Below, piece after piece: positions 17,628 to 27,211 of a stretch of 64,000 nucleotides of DNA. Positions within the stretch are counted from its first letter, which is position 1. Each line of letters begins with the position of its first letter. The stretch lies in the NCBI GenBank assembly GCA_009776955.1, contig WRMW01000003.1, positions 62,001 to 126,000 of the forward strand. The letters run 5' to 3'. Origin of the DNA: Clostridiales bacterium (lineage in GTDB: Bacteria; Bacillota; Clostridia; Peptostreptococcales; Anaerovoracaceae). Made by a program: the position numbers and the translations under genes. The notes under the pieces are model-generated. The model saw only the letters and a program-made list of their open reading frames with translations. It was not told the DNA's origin and ran no database searches.

Positions 17628-18705
17628 AGGCGTCCATCCTTTCGATAAAACGGTCGAACAAAAATGCGGTGTCGAGAGGGCCGCCACGCGCTTCCGGGTG
17701 GAATTGCACGGAGAACGAATTTCCATAATCCATCCCCTCGCAAGTGCCGTCATTGACGTTGACAAACGAGCAATCGTCCGCAACCACTGCGTAGCCGTGG
17801 TTTTGGCTGATGATGTAGACGCGCCCTGTGGCAACTTCCTTGACTGGCTGATTGGCGCCCCTGTGACCGAATTTCAGCTTTTGCGTCGAATGACCGTTTG
17901 CGATCGCAAGCAATTGGTGTCCAAGGCAGATGCCGAAGATGGGCACGCCGCTTCTCATCAGCTCACGAAGCGTTTCTATTATTCCTTTGTTTGCGGGGTC
18001 GGCAGGGTCACCTGGCCCGTTGCTCAGCATAATGCCGGCAGGTACACCTTCCAGTATCTTCAGTATCTCGCTCGCAGGCGTGTCATGCGGGAATGTCCAC
18101 ACCTCGCAGCCCCGCGCGTGCAGTTCCGCCGCAATGCCACGTTTCGCTCCTAAGTCTATCAAAGCCACGCGCCTGTGGCCGCCCCCGCTCCTCTCGACCT
18201 TGCGAATGCCGCCATCTATCCTCTCGACCTTGCGAGAAGATACGGCGGCCACGCCCCCCTTGATGCAATACGCCCTCGCTTCGGAAAAATCGGCCTCCGT
18301 AGGCGGCGACATTGTTATCTTGCCGTTCATTACGCCGCTTTGCCGTATCATTTTCGTAAGCGCCCTTGTATCTATGCCGCAAAGCCCGACAATGCCACGC
18401 TCCCTCAAAAATTCGCTCAAGCCGCCCTCGCTCCTGAAATTCGACGGGGCACTGCACGGGTGCTTGACGATATACGCCTTCGCCGCGATATTGTCGCTTT
18501 CAAAGTCGGAGGGTATGACGCCGTAGTTCCCGATTAGCGGGAATGTCTGCAAAACGATCTGCCCGTAATAGCTCTGGTCGGTAAGGGTCTCCAGATAGCC
18601 GGTCATGCCGGTGGTGAACACAACCTCGCCCGTGACCTCGCCGTGGGCGCCGAAAAACTCGCCCTCCATAATTATTCCGTTCTCCATTGCCAAGTATGCT
18701 TTCAT
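17614..18705 (-). CDS. carA: Carbamoyl-phosphate synthase small subunit
   Basis: 363 residues. The N-terminal CarA domain (AYLAMENGIIMEGEFFG) is followed by a class I glutamine amidotransferase with FGICLGHQLLA and QFHPEA. It supplies ammonia to CarB through an intramolecular tunnel for pyrimidine and arginine synthesis. It overlaps carB by 14 bp and follows purF by 10 bp. Between the two domains is a 10-residue in-frame tandem duplication, RKVERIDGGI then RKVERSGGGH, encoded by direct repeats at 18189-18205 and 18219-18235. The linker there is variable in the family, so the enzyme should still work. Confidence 0.96.
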   Translation of the reverse strand: MKAYLAMENGIIMEGEFFGAHGEVTGEVVFTTGMTGYLETLTDQSYYGQIVLQTFPLIGNYGVIPSDFESDNIAAKAYIVKHPCSAPSNFRSEGGLSEFLRERGIVGLCGIDTRALTKMIRQSGVMNGKITMSPPTEADFSEARAYCIKGGVAAVSSRKVERIDGGIRKVERSGGGHRRVALIDLGAKRGIAAELHARGCEVWTFPHDTPASEILKILEGVPAGIMLSNGPGDPADPANKGIIETLRELMRSGVPIFGICLGHQLLAIANGHSTQKLKFGHRGANQPVKEVATGRVYIISQNHGYAVVADDCSFVNVNDGTCEGMDYGNSFSVQFHPEARGGPLDTAFLFDRFIERMDAYAKG

Positions 18706-18715
18706 CGCCTGCGCC

Positions 18716-20122
18716 TCACTCGAAAACGTCTTTCTTCGCGCGGACGGACAGGCCGTTGCCGGTGAAGCAGGCGGTGCAGAAGTCGAGGGAGCTCTTGCTG
18801 CAAGCCTGTTTCAGCCCCTTTATGCTGATGTAGCCAAGGGAGTCGGCGCCTATGCTGCCCTGAATCCGCTCGATGTCCATTTTGTTCGCGATAAGGTTTT
18901 CCTCGCTGTCGATGTCGGTCCCGTAGTGGCAGGTGTAGAGGAAGGGCGGGGACGATACGCGCATATGCACCTCGGTCGCGCCGACGCTTTTCAGGCTGTC
19001 CACGATTTTTTTGCTCGTGGTGCCGCGAACGATGGAATCGTCCACAAGCACGACCCTCTTGCCCTTGACGTTGGCGGCAAGCGGGTTCAGCTTCTGGCGG
19101 ACGGCGATGTCGCGCTGGCTCTGCGTGGGGTAGATGAAGCTGCGGCCGACATACCTGTTCTTCACAAAGCCCGACACCAAGGGTATGCCGCTTTTCATGC
19201 TATAGCCGCTTGCAGCTTCGAGGCCGCTGTCGGGCACGCCGCAGACGATATCGGCGTCCACGGGGTATTCTTCCGCCAATGCCACGCCCATATTGTACCG
19301 CGCGTCGTACACGGAAAGCCCGTCTATCACTGAATCGGGCCGTGCGAAGTAAACATACTCGAATATGCACAGGCCACGGCTCTCCTCCTTTTGAAAAAGC
19401 ATCACTTCATGGGAGGCGATTTCCCCTTTTTCGATTACGACGATCTCGCCCGGCGCCACGTCCCGCAGAAACTCAAACCCGCATACATCGAGCGCACAGC
19501 TTTCCGACGCCACTGCGTACCCGGTCTCGTTCCTACCTATGCAGAGCGGTCGGAAGCCATTGGGGTCACGGACGGCGACAAGCTTGTCCTTACCCGTGGC
19601 GATTACGAGGGAGAAAGCCCCCCGCAAAAATCCCGCCGCTTTCACGACGCCCTGCAATATGTCACGCTCTTTTGTTATATGGTACGCAATAAGCGAAGAA
19701 GCGACCTCACTGTCGCTTGTGGCGTTGAACTGAAGCCCGTTGCCACGTAGCCAGTCGCGTATCTCAGGGGCGTTTGAGATATTGCCGTTGTGCGCCGTCG
19801 CTATGCGGCCTGTCAGGTATTCCGTCACGAAGGGGCCGGAGTTTTCCTGCACGTTGCCGCCGGTCGTGGAGTAGCGGGTGTGGCCGATGGCGGTCCTGCC
19901 CTCTGGAAGGCTGCCTAGTTTGTCGCCTGAAAACACCTCTCCGACAAGCCCCATATCCTTGTGGCAAAGTATCTTGTTCTGGCGAACGACGGCGATGCCT
20001 GCGCTCTCCTGCCCCCTATGCTGCAATGCGAGCAGGCCGTTGCAGGTGATGCCGACAGCCTCGTCCGTTCTAAGGCTGACGCCGAACACCGCGCATTTTT
20101 CGTTTAGTTTCGGGGCTTCCAT
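18716..20122 (-). CDS. purF: Amidophosphoribosyltransferase
   Basis: 468 residues. The N-terminal Ntn-hydrolase glutaminase begins EKCAVFGV, where the Cys becomes the nucleophile after processing of a short propeptide. The C-terminal phosphoribosyltransferase has the PRPP loop VVLVDDSIVRGTTSKK. Cysteines in the C-terminal part (CHYGTD, FCTACF) fit the Fe-S-containing Bacillus-type enzyme. It catalyses the first committed step of purine synthesis. It lies between glxC and carA on the same strand. A 91-bp gap separates it from glxC, with no terminator seen. Confidence 0.96.
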   Translation of the reverse strand: MEAPKLNEKCAVFGVSLRTDEAVGITCNGLLALQHRGQESAGIAVVRQNKILCHKDMGLVGEVFSGDKLGSLPEGRTAIGHTRYSTTGGNVQENSGPFVTEYLTGRIATAHNGNISNAPEIRDWLRGNGLQFNATSDSEVASSLIAYHITKERDILQGVVKAAGFLRGAFSLVIATGKDKLVAVRDPNGFRPLCIGRNETGYAVASESCALDVCGFEFLRDVAPGEIVVIEKGEIASHEVMLFQKEESRGLCIFEYVYFARPDSVIDGLSVYDARYNMGVALAEEYPVDADIVCGVPDSGLEAASGYSMKSGIPLVSGFVKNRYVGRSFIYPTQSQRDIAVRQKLNPLAANVKGKRVVLVDDSIVRGTTSKKIVDSLKSVGATEVHMRVSSPPFLYTCHYGTDIDSEENLIANKMDIERIQGSIGADSLGYISIKGLKQACSKSSLDFCTACFTGNGLSVRAKKDVFE

Positions 20123-20213
20123 TAGCCTTGCCTCACTTGTGGTATTTTTGGCATTTTTGCCATTTCGTCCGCTCCGTTCATTCTGTCCGTTCCGTCCATG
20201 CCCTGCCGCCTCC

Positions 20214-20936
20214 CTAGTTCGCCGTATATAATTGGTGGTAGGGGTTTTTCGCGTTCGGCTTCAGCACATAGTATCTGTCTTTCAGAAGCCGTTCCCCGTC
20301 CATTCCAAAGCATTTAGCGAATTTAGTAATATGCGAGGCAATCTCGCCCAAGTCCGCTTCCCCCGCCACGTCCGCCACGACTTGTTCGGGAAGGGGCGGC
20401 AGCTTCGCGTCCGTCCTGATAAATATCTTGCCGGCGTGCATGCCTGTGCCTGTGAAATTCCCGACCGGCACATCGTCCGAGCCGAGCCCTAGCACGACGA
20501 TAAGCCCCCCTGCAAGGTACTCGCCCAGAAAGCTGCCGGTCCTGCCGCCGATTACGATGACAGGCTTCTTTGCTTTGTATTCTTTCATATGTATGCCTGC
20601 CCTATACCCCGCATCGTCCCTTATATAGATGGCGCCGCCACGCATCGCATAGCCGAGGGCGTCACCCGCGCTGCCATGCACTATTATCTCGCCGTCATTC
20701 ATCGTGTCGCCAACGGCGTCCTGCACGTTGCCGTGTACCTCTATGGAGCCGCCGTCGAGGTATGCGCCCAGGGCGTTCCCTGGCGTGCCGTCTATCGTCA
20801 AGCTTTTGCCGCTTATACCGCTGCCTATGAATCTCTGACCGCAGCAGCCCTCTATGCGGACATCGCCAGACGCCGCCCTCACCCTGTCGTTCAGCTCCTT
20901 GAAGTCCATGCCATTTGCCATTATGTCCGTTCTCAT
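20214..20936 (-). CDS. glxC: Glutamate synthase domain 3 (GXGXG / GltB C-terminal) protein
   Basis: 240 residues forming a right-handed beta-helix with the repeated Gly pattern (GNALGAYLDGG, GDALGYAMRGG, GTGMHAGKIFI). This is the stand-alone GXGXG domain of archaeal-type split glutamate synthase, also found in formylmethanofuran dehydrogenase subunit C. The other two domains are encoded at 24601-26106 (FMN) and 26106-27197 (amidotransferase). The domain helps hold the synthase core together. The ATG at 20936 has GAGGGAGG 6-7 bp upstream; the longer in-frame extension overlaps purA and has no similarity. Its separation from its partners by three pur genes is unusual. Confidence 0.87.
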   Translation of the reverse strand: MRTDIMANGMDFKELNDRVRAASGDVRIEGCCGQRFIGSGISGKSLTIDGTPGNALGAYLDGGSIEVHGNVQDAVGDTMNDGEIIVHGSAGDALGYAMRGGAIYIRDDAGYRAGIHMKEYKAKKPVIVIGGRTGSFLGEYLAGGLIVVLGLGSDDVPVGNFTGTGMHAGKIFIRTDAKLPPLPEQVVADVAGEADLGEIASHITKFAKCFGMDGERLLKDRYYVLKPNAKNPYHQLYTAN

Positions 20937-20959
20937 ATCGTGCCTCCCTCTAGCCTCCC

Positions 20960-22231
20960 TCACCTCATCACCAGGTAATCGCCCCTGCCTGCACCGACGG
21001 ATACATACTTTATGGGGCAGCCCACCGCATCCTCGATAAACCGAATGTATTCGGTCGCTGCGGGCGGCAAGTCCTCCGCCCTGCGGCACTTCGATATGTC
21101 GGACTTGAAGCCGTCAAGGTATTCATAGACCGGCTTCGCCCGCATAAGGGCGGCGCCCGACGGAAAATTTGCGGTCTTTTCGCCGTCGATCTCGTAAGCC
21201 ACGCAGACGGGGATTTTGTCCATATACGAAAGCACGTCAAGCTTTGTCAAAGCGAGTTCGCCCGCCCCCTGAGCCTGCACGCCGTATCTGCTCGCAATCA
21301 CGTCAAAGCCTCCGACCCTGCGAGGCCTGCCAGTCGCCGCACCGTACTCCGCCCCCGCCTCACGCAAGGCTTCCGCCTCGTCACCAAACAATTCAGCAGC
21401 AAAAGGCCCCTCGCCAACGCAGCTCGAATACGCCTTCATTATTCCGATTACATTATCGATCTTTATGCCCGGAACTCCCGCCCCGATGGGCGCGAACGCC
21501 GCGAGCGTGTGGGACGAAGTGGTGTACGGGAAGATGCCGTAGTCGATGTCCCGCAGGGCGCCAAGCTGCGCCTCGAACAATATGTCCTCCCCCGCGTGGA
21601 CGGCCGCGGACAGGTATTCCGTCGTGTCCGTGATATATGGAAGAAGCGGCGTGCCATTCGCATCGAGCCAACGCAAGGCGCCATCCATGTCTATCCCGCC
21701 GAAGCCATAGCCTTTCATCGTGAGGTTTTTCCACTCGACAAGCCCGGCGAGCTTCTGCCTCAAAGTGCCGGAATCAAGCAAATCGCCCATTCTCAGACCT
21801 TTTTTCATATATTTGTCGCCGTATACGGGCGCTATGCCGCGGCGGGTCGAGCCGTATTTCTTGTCCCCAAGGCGGTCCTCCTCGAAAATGTCCTGGTCCC
21901 TGTGGTAGGGCATGCAGACGAACGCCTTGTCGCTGATTTTCAGGTTTGCGGGTGTAATTTCGATGCCTTTCTCCTTGAGCGTCGCGATCTCCCCGCATAG
22001 GTGCTCTATGTCCACCACCATGCCGCCGCCCATGACGTTTACGACCCCCTCACGCAGGATGCCGGACGGCAGCAGGTTCAGGATGAACTTGCCCTTTTCG
22101 TTGACGACCGTGTGGCCTGCGTTGTTGCCGCCTTGGTAACGGCAGATGATGCCGTAGTCCTCGCCGAGCAAGTCGACCATGCGCCCCTTGCCCTCGTCGC
22201 CCCAATTGATGCCTACTACCGCTGTCAGCAT
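20960..22231 (-). CDS. purA: Adenylosuccinate synthase
   Basis: 423 residues, normal length. The N-terminal GTP-binding loop GDEGKGRMVD and the IMP/Asp segments (NNAGHTVV, QLGALRDIDYG) are present. It makes adenylosuccinate from IMP, aspartate and GTP. It lies directly after purB (10 bp) and before glxC, so both AMP-forming steps are paired in one operon together with nitrogen assimilation genes. Confidence 0.96.
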   Translation of the reverse strand: MLTAVVGINWGDEGKGRMVDLLGEDYGIICRYQGGNNAGHTVVNEKGKFILNLLPSGILREGVVNVMGGGMVVDIEHLCGEIATLKEKGIEITPANLKISDKAFVCMPYHRDQDIFEEDRLGDKKYGSTRRGIAPVYGDKYMKKGLRMGDLLDSGTLRQKLAGLVEWKNLTMKGYGFGGIDMDGALRWLDANGTPLLPYITDTTEYLSAAVHAGEDILFEAQLGALRDIDYGIFPYTTSSHTLAAFAPIGAGVPGIKIDNVIGIMKAYSSCVGEGPFAAELFGDEAEALREAGAEYGAATGRPRRVGGFDVIASRYGVQAQGAGELALTKLDVLSYMDKIPVCVAYEIDGEKTANFPSGAALMRAKPVYEYLDGFKSDISKCRRAEDLPPAATEYIRFIEDAVGCPIKYVSVGAGRGDYLVMR

Positions 22232-22241
22232 GCTTCCCTCC

Positions 22242-23696
22242 TTACACCTTTATGGACACGTCCACGCCCAGAAACCCTTTGTTGGCTTCGAGGATTTTTC
22301 GTGCCTCGGACAAAAATTCCTCGGTCTGCTCTTTGGCTCTGCCGGTAAATTTCTCGGCACGGAGCATATCCGCTATCTCTTTCTCTGTAATATCAAAGCT
22401 CGCGTCCGATAATATTCGGGCAAGCAAATCGTTTTTGCCGCCGTCTTGCTTGGTCTTTTTCGCGGCATCGAGCGAATGTGTGCGAATCCTTTCGTGGAGC
22501 GTCTGCCTGTCACCGCCCTTTTTGACGCAATGCATCAAGATATTTTCGGTTGCCATAAACGGTAATTCTTCCATTAAGTGTTTCTCTATCGCCTTGGGAT
22601 ATACCGTGAGTCCGCCTGCTATGTTGATGACCAATGCGAGGATGGCGTCCGTGGCGAGAAACGCCTCTGGTATGGCTATTCGCCTGTTGGCGGAATCGTC
22701 GAGCGTCCGCTCAAGCCATTGCGAGCTTGCCGTCAGCGCAGGGTTGAGAGCGCCCACCATCACATGGCGTGCAAGGGACGCTATACGTTCGCTTCGCATC
22801 GGGTTTTGCTTGTATGCCATCGCGCTCGACCCGACCTGCCCATCCTCAAACGGCTCGCTCGCCTCTTTCATATGCGACATCAGGCGGACATCGTTTGAAA
22901 ATTTGTACGCGCTCTGGGCGATGCCCGACAGCACGGATAGCGTGTAATAGTCAATCTTTCGCGAGTATGTCTGGCCGCTGACGGGGTATATCTTTGGAAG
23001 TCCCATCTTCTCGGCTATCCTCTGCTCCAGCTCCTTCACCTTTCCGTGGTCACCGTCGAACAAGGCGAGGAAGCTTGCGCCCGTGCCGGTCGTGCCCTTG
23101 CATCCAAGCAGCTTCAGGTTGCCGAGGGTGAAATTCAATTGTTCAAGGTCGAACGCCAGTTCTTGCGCCCATAACGCCGCCCGCTTGCCGACCGTGGTGG
23201 GCTGCGCCGGCTGAAAATGCGTATAGGCAAGGCATGGCAGAGCCTTGTGTTTTTCCGCAAAACCGCAAATCTCGGCAATGGCGTTCACAAGCAGCTTTTT
23301 GATATGCAGCAATGCGGAACGCTGCAAGAGTATGTCGGTGTTGTCGCCCACATAACACGAGGTCGCGCCAAGGTGGATGATGGGCATCGCCGTGGGGCAT
23401 TGCTCGCCATAGGCTCGGATATGCGCCATGACGTCGTGCCTCGTCTCCGCCTCAAACCTTGCCGCCGCATCGTAATTTATATCCTTTATATGCGCCCTCA
23501 TTTCGTCGATCTGCCCCTCGCTTATGTCAAGCCCAAGCTCCCTTTGGCTCTCGGCAAGCGCGACCCACAGCCTGCGCCATGTGGAAAACTTGTTGTCGTC
23601 GGAGAAGATGCGTTGCATTTCCACGCTTGCATATCTCTTGCAAAGAGGGTTTTCGTACCTGTCGGTCGCACCGGTCATCCCTGTAATCGCCATCAT
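22242..23696 (-). CDS. purB: Adenylosuccinate lyase
   Basis: About 484 residues of the fumarase/aspartase superfamily. The signature SSAMAYKQNPMRSE carries the catalytic serine loop, and LGATSCYVGDNTD is near residue 110. It acts twice in purine synthesis, on SAICAR and on adenylosuccinate. Start chosen at the ATG pair behind GGTGGGGTG; the GTG two codons upstream is part of that site. The gene begins 2 bp after the purC stop, so translational coupling is likely. Confidence 0.95.
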   Translation of the reverse strand: MMAITGMTGATDRYENPLCKRYASVEMQRIFSDDNKFSTWRRLWVALAESQRELGLDISEGQIDEMRAHIKDINYDAAARFEAETRHDVMAHIRAYGEQCPTAMPIIHLGATSCYVGDNTDILLQRSALLHIKKLLVNAIAEICGFAEKHKALPCLAYTHFQPAQPTTVGKRAALWAQELAFDLEQLNFTLGNLKLLGCKGTTGTGASFLALFDGDHGKVKELEQRIAEKMGLPKIYPVSGQTYSRKIDYYTLSVLSGIAQSAYKFSNDVRLMSHMKEASEPFEDGQVGSSAMAYKQNPMRSERIASLARHVMVGALNPALTASSQWLERTLDDSANRRIAIPEAFLATDAILALVINIAGGLTVYPKAIEKHLMEELPFMATENILMHCVKKGGDRQTLHERIRTHSLDAAKKTKQDGGKNDLLARILSDASFDITEKEIADMLRAEKFTGRAKEQTEEFLSEARKILEANKGFLGVDVSIKV

Positions 23697-23698
23697 TA

Positions 23699-24541
23699 TC
23701 ACCCCACCAACCTATTCAGGCACTCGGCGTAGATATCCGAGGTCCTTTCCAAAATATCGTCGGGCACATTGTCGAATTGCATTTCGCCGCCCGCCTTGTT
23801 TTCGAGCAGCCAGTCCCGCACGAATTGCTTGTCGTAGCTTTTCGGCGAGACCCCGACCTTGTAATCGGCAAGGTTCCAGAACCGGCTTGAGTCCGGCGTA
23901 AATATCTCGTCCGCAAGATAGAGCTTGCCGTCCGCACCCATGCCGAACTCGAACTTCGTATCCGCGAGGATGATGCCCCTCTCGTACGCGTATTTGTAAC
24001 AGGCGTCGTAAAGCTCAAGGCTGACTTTCGTTATCCTGTCCGTCAGCTCGATGCCTATCCCGCCCTCGACGTCCTTTAGCGAGATATATTCGTCGTGTCC
24101 GATATGGGCTTTCGTGGACGGGGTCAGTATCGGGGCGTCTAGCCTTTCGGCCATTTTGTAATCGCCTTTTATCTGGTGCCCGCAAAACGTCTCGCCCTTG
24201 GAATACGCTTCCCACATATTGCCGAACACATAGCCCCTTACGATAAACTCAAACGGCAGGATTTTGACCCTCTTGACCAAGACCGTCCGGCCCTCGAACT
24301 CGTCCGTCTGGAAGAATGCGGGCATATCGCCTGGATCGCTAGAAATGATATGGTTTGGGACGATGTCCTTTGTATAATCGAACCAGAACAGGGACACGGC
24401 GTTCAGGATTTTTCCTTTATTGGGGACGGGTTTGGACAGCACCACGTCGAATGCGGATATCCTGTCCGTGGTCACAAGGACGAGTTTGTCGTCCGTGATT
24501 TCGTAGACGTCCCTTACCTTGCCGCTCATCAGTTTTTTCAT
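23699..24541 (-). CDS. purC: Phosphoribosylaminoimidazole-succinocarboxamide synthase (SAICAR synthetase)
   Basis: 280 residues beginning MKKLMSGKVRDVYEI, with the conserved TTDRISAFDVV, GYVFGNMW and IILADTKFEFG segments. It joins CAIR and aspartate with ATP. The ATG at 24541 follows a perfect AGGAGG; the longer in-frame extension runs into the preceding intergenic sequence and is not coding. The 59-bp gap to glxD contains ATTGC...GCAAT arms that resemble a small dispersed repeat. Confidence 0.95.
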   Translation of the reverse strand: MKKLMSGKVRDVYEITDDKLVLVTTDRISAFDVVLSKPVPNKGKILNAVSLFWFDYTKDIVPNHIISSDPGDMPAFFQTDEFEGRTVLVKRVKILPFEFIVRGYVFGNMWEAYSKGETFCGHQIKGDYKMAERLDAPILTPSTKAHIGHDEYISLKDVEGGIGIELTDRITKVSLELYDACYKYAYERGIILADTKFEFGMGADGKLYLADEIFTPDSSRFWNLADYKVGVSPKSYDKQFVRDWLLENKAGGEMQFDNVPDDILERTSDIYAECLNRLVG

Positions 24542-24600
24542 TATATCCTCCTCTCTTTCCTGGATTGCTTCGTCACATTCGTTCCTCGCAATGACGGCTG

Positions 24601-26106
24601 CTATTCTCCTGCGTGCTTGATGCCAAGTATCGCGAGCTCTTTCTCGTTCAGCCCGATGCCACGCAGCATCAGACGGTTGCCTTTCAGGGCTTCGATGGAG
24701 TTGATGCCCATGCCGCCCATCATCTCCTTTATCTCGTGCTTCCATGCGGTCATAAGGTTGACGAGCCGCTTGTACCCGATGTCCGGATCCAGGCGTTTGA
24801 CAAGCTCAGGCGCCTGCGTCGCGATGCCCCAATTGCATTTGCCCGCATGACAGCTTCTGCAAAGATGGCAGCCTAGCGCGAGCAATGCGGCGGTGGCGAT
24901 GTATACGCAGTCGGCGCCGAGCGCTATGGCTTTCACGATATCCGCACTGGAGCGGATGCCGCCACCGGCGATGATGGAGACGTTGTCGCGAATCCCCTCG
25001 TCCCGCAGACGTTGGTCGACGCTTGCGAGCGCGAGCTCGATGGGGATGCCCACATGGTCGCGGATACGTGTCGGGGCGGCGCCCGTGCCGCCTCGGAAGC
25101 CGTCAAGCGCTATGATATCGGCACCGCTCCTGGCTATCCCGCTCGCAATGGCGGTGACATTGTGGACTGCCGCGATCTTGACTATCACAGGCTTTTGATA
25201 GTTCGTCGCCTCTTTCAGCGAGTAGACGAGCTGCCGCAAATCCTCTATCGAATATATGTCGTGGTGCGGCGCGGGTGATATGGCGTCGCTGCCCTCCGGT
25301 ATCATCCTTGTGACCGCGATGTCGCCTATAATCTTCGTGCCCGGCAGATGCCCCCCGATGCCTGGCTTCGCCCCCTGCCCCATCTTTATCTCGATTGCGG
25401 CGCCGCTGTTCAGGTACTCAGGATGGATGCCGAAACGACCCGATGCGACTTGCACTATCGTGTTGCTTCCATAGCCGTAGAGGTCTTTGTGCAATCCGCC
25501 CTCGCCGGTGTTGTAGAGTATGCCAAGTTCCTCCGCGGCCCGTGCAAGGGACTCGTGGGCGTTGTAGCTTATCGAGCCGTAGCTCATCGCCGAGAACATC
25601 ATCGGCATCGACAGCGGCAATTGCAGCGGCAGATTGTTCACGAGCCGTCCTGCCGCGTCACGTTCTATTTCCTGTTGCTTCGCGCCGAGAAAAACCTTCG
25701 TCTCCATCGGCTCCCTCAGAGGGTCGATCGATGGGTTGGTGACCTGCGATGCGTTCACAAGCATTTTGTCGAAATATACAGGATAGTCCTCTGGGTTGCC
25801 CATGCTCGACAGCAGCACCCCGCCGCTTCCCGCCTGTTTGTATATCTCGTCTATTATCTTGCCACTCCAGTTCGCGCTATGCTTGTACACATTGCCGCTT
25901 CTCGATATCTTCAGCGCACGGACAGGGCAGAGCGAAACGCAGCGGTGGCAAGTGACGCATTTTGCGTCATCGCAGAACAGCTTGCCTGTGTCGCTTACAA
26001 ACTCATGAGCCCCGTTCGCGCATTGCCGCTCGCAGACGCGGCAGGCGGTGCATCGGTCGTCGTCCCTTATAACTTCGTATTCGGGGTATAGGAAGTTGAT
26101 TGCCAT
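24601..26106 (-). CDS. glxD: Glutamate synthase domain 2 (FMN/ferredoxin-type) protein
   Basis: 501 residues. An N-terminal ferredoxin-like region has two Cys clusters (CTACRVCERQC, CVTCHRCVSLC), and the FMN-binding synthase barrel follows (GGVLLSSMGN, GEGGLHKDLYGYGSN, GQGAKPGIGGHLPG). A Cys cluster for the 3Fe-4S centre is present (CHLCRSCHAGKC). This is the synthase core of the split archaeal-type GOGAT, probably ferredoxin-dependent, transferring ammonia from glutamine to 2-oxoglutarate. Its ATG overlaps the glxB stop by one base (TAATG). The N-terminal extension upstream of 26106 overlaps glxB and was rejected. Confidence 0.93.
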   Translation of the reverse strand: MAINFLYPEYEVIRDDDRCTACRVCERQCANGAHEFVSDTGKLFCDDAKCVTCHRCVSLCPVRALKISRSGNVYKHSANWSGKIIDEIYKQAGSGGVLLSSMGNPEDYPVYFDKMLVNASQVTNPSIDPLREPMETKVFLGAKQQEIERDAAGRLVNNLPLQLPLSMPMMFSAMSYGSISYNAHESLARAAEELGILYNTGEGGLHKDLYGYGSNTIVQVASGRFGIHPEYLNSGAAIEIKMGQGAKPGIGGHLPGTKIIGDIAVTRMIPEGSDAISPAPHHDIYSIEDLRQLVYSLKEATNYQKPVIVKIAAVHNVTAIASGIARSGADIIALDGFRGGTGAAPTRIRDHVGIPIELALASVDQRLRDEGIRDNVSIIAGGGIRSSADIVKAIALGADCVYIATAALLALGCHLCRSCHAGKCNWGIATQAPELVKRLDPDIGYKRLVNLMTAWKHEIKEMMGGMGINSIEALKGNRLMLRGIGLNEKELAILGIKHAGE

Positions 26107-27197
26107 TATTCCGCACCCCTTTCCACGCGAACCACCACGGGCTGCCCGCCTTTCGGCGCCCACACCCTTTCAAGCCCTGGCTCGATTACACGGATGGCCG
26201 CCTCCTCGCTCGCTATATATGTGAGGTCGCCTTTCTCGCCAACAACCATGCTCCGCAGTTTCAGCCTGTCATTCAGCGCCATAAGCCCGCCGTCGAAACC
26301 GACTATTATCGAGAACGGGCCCGTTATCAATTGTGCCCCAAACATGGTGCGTAGGTACTCATGCACCTCCCGCTCGCCAGGCGGCATACGCTCGATGGTC
26401 TGCCAGAACGGGGCGGCGATGACCGAGGCTATCTCCTCGAACGTGAGCCCTTTTTTCCTGTGCAGGTAGTCTATGATATAGGTGATGACCTCAGTGTCGG
26501 TCTGCAATGTGCACTTGTAGCCGTACATTTCTATCGCTCGGCGGTTTGCGTCGTATGAGGATATCTCGCCGTTGTGTACCACGGAATAATCGAGCAACGC
26601 AAACGGGTGGGCGCCGCCCCACCACCCCGGAGTGTTCGTCGGGTAGCGTCCGTGTGCGGTGAAGCACCAGCCCTCATATTCCTCAAGTTTGTAAAAACGC
26701 CCAACGTCCTCTGGGAAACCCACCGCCTTGAACACGCCCATGTCCTTCCCGCTCGAAAACACATACGCCCCCTCGATCCTTGTGTTGACACGAAAGACGC
26801 ACCTTGACACGAACTCACGTTCGCCAAGCTGGCTCTCCGCAAGCTTTGTCGGCAGGGGCGTGACGAAGTATCGCCATATCAAAGGCTCGTCGGTAATCTC
26901 CTTGATTTTTCTCGTAGGTATCTTCGACAGATTGATGATGTCGAAATGCCGCTCCAGAAAGTCCTCGCACTCCCTTTTTACGGATGTCGAATCGTAGAAT
27001 ATATGCAGGGCGTAGTAATCCTTGTACTCAGGGTAGATCCCGTAGGCCGCAAATCCGCCGCCAAGACCGTTGGAGCGGTCGTGCATGACGGCGATAGACT
27101 CGATGATTGCCTCGCCGCCCATACGCCTGCCTGACCTGTCTATGATGCCCGACACGGCGCAGCCCGATGGAATCCTTACTTGCCCCTCTCTCTGCAT
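26106..27197 (-). CDS. glxB: Glutamate synthase domain 1 (class II glutamine amidotransferase)
   Basis: 363 residues. The SGCAVSGI segment carries the nucleophilic Cys after a short leader, followed by the Ntn-hydrolase fold with GRYPTNTPGWW and VVHNGEISSY. This is the glutaminase module of split glutamate synthase, feeding ammonia to GlxD. The ATG at 27197 has GCGAGG just upstream. It is the first gene after the ANTAR gene and its leader terminator, so its expression should depend on antitermination. Confidence 0.92.
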   Translation of the reverse strand: MQREGQVRIPSGCAVSGIIDRSGRRMGGEAIIESIAVMHDRSNGLGGGFAAYGIYPEYKDYYALHIFYDSTSVKRECEDFLERHFDIINLSKIPTRKIKEITDEPLIWRYFVTPLPTKLAESQLGEREFVSRCVFRVNTRIEGAYVFSSGKDMGVFKAVGFPEDVGRFYKLEEYEGWCFTAHGRYPTNTPGWWGGAHPFALLDYSVVHNGEISSYDANRRAIEMYGYKCTLQTDTEVITYIIDYLHRKKGLTFEEIASVIAAPFWQTIERMPPGEREVHEYLRTMFGAQLITGPFSIIVGFDGGLMALNDRLKLRSMVVGEKGDLTYIASEEAAIRVIEPGLERVWAPKGGQPVVVRVERGAE

Positions 27198-27211
27198 AAA
27201 ACCTCGCTTTC

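Noticed and set aside
17628-17834. 69-residue N-terminal extension of carB
   Set aside because: Overlaps carA in another frame and has no CarB similarity; the ATG at 17627 fits the family start.
18605-19333. 242-residue plus-strand frame opposite purF/carA
   Set aside because: Antisense shadow; both underlying genes are complete and conserved.
24541-24600. ATTGC...GCAAT dispersed-looking repeat between glxD and purC
   Set aside because: Resembles a common small dispersed repeat, but no second copy is present in the window to prove it.
24542-24745. 68-residue N-terminal extension of purC
   Set aside because: Runs through the intergenic gap and the glxD end; the start behind AGGAGG is clearly better.
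25348-26091. 247-residue plus-strand frame opposite glxD
   Set aside because: Antisense shadow of the FMN synthase gene; low-complexity Arg/Ala/Leu composition.
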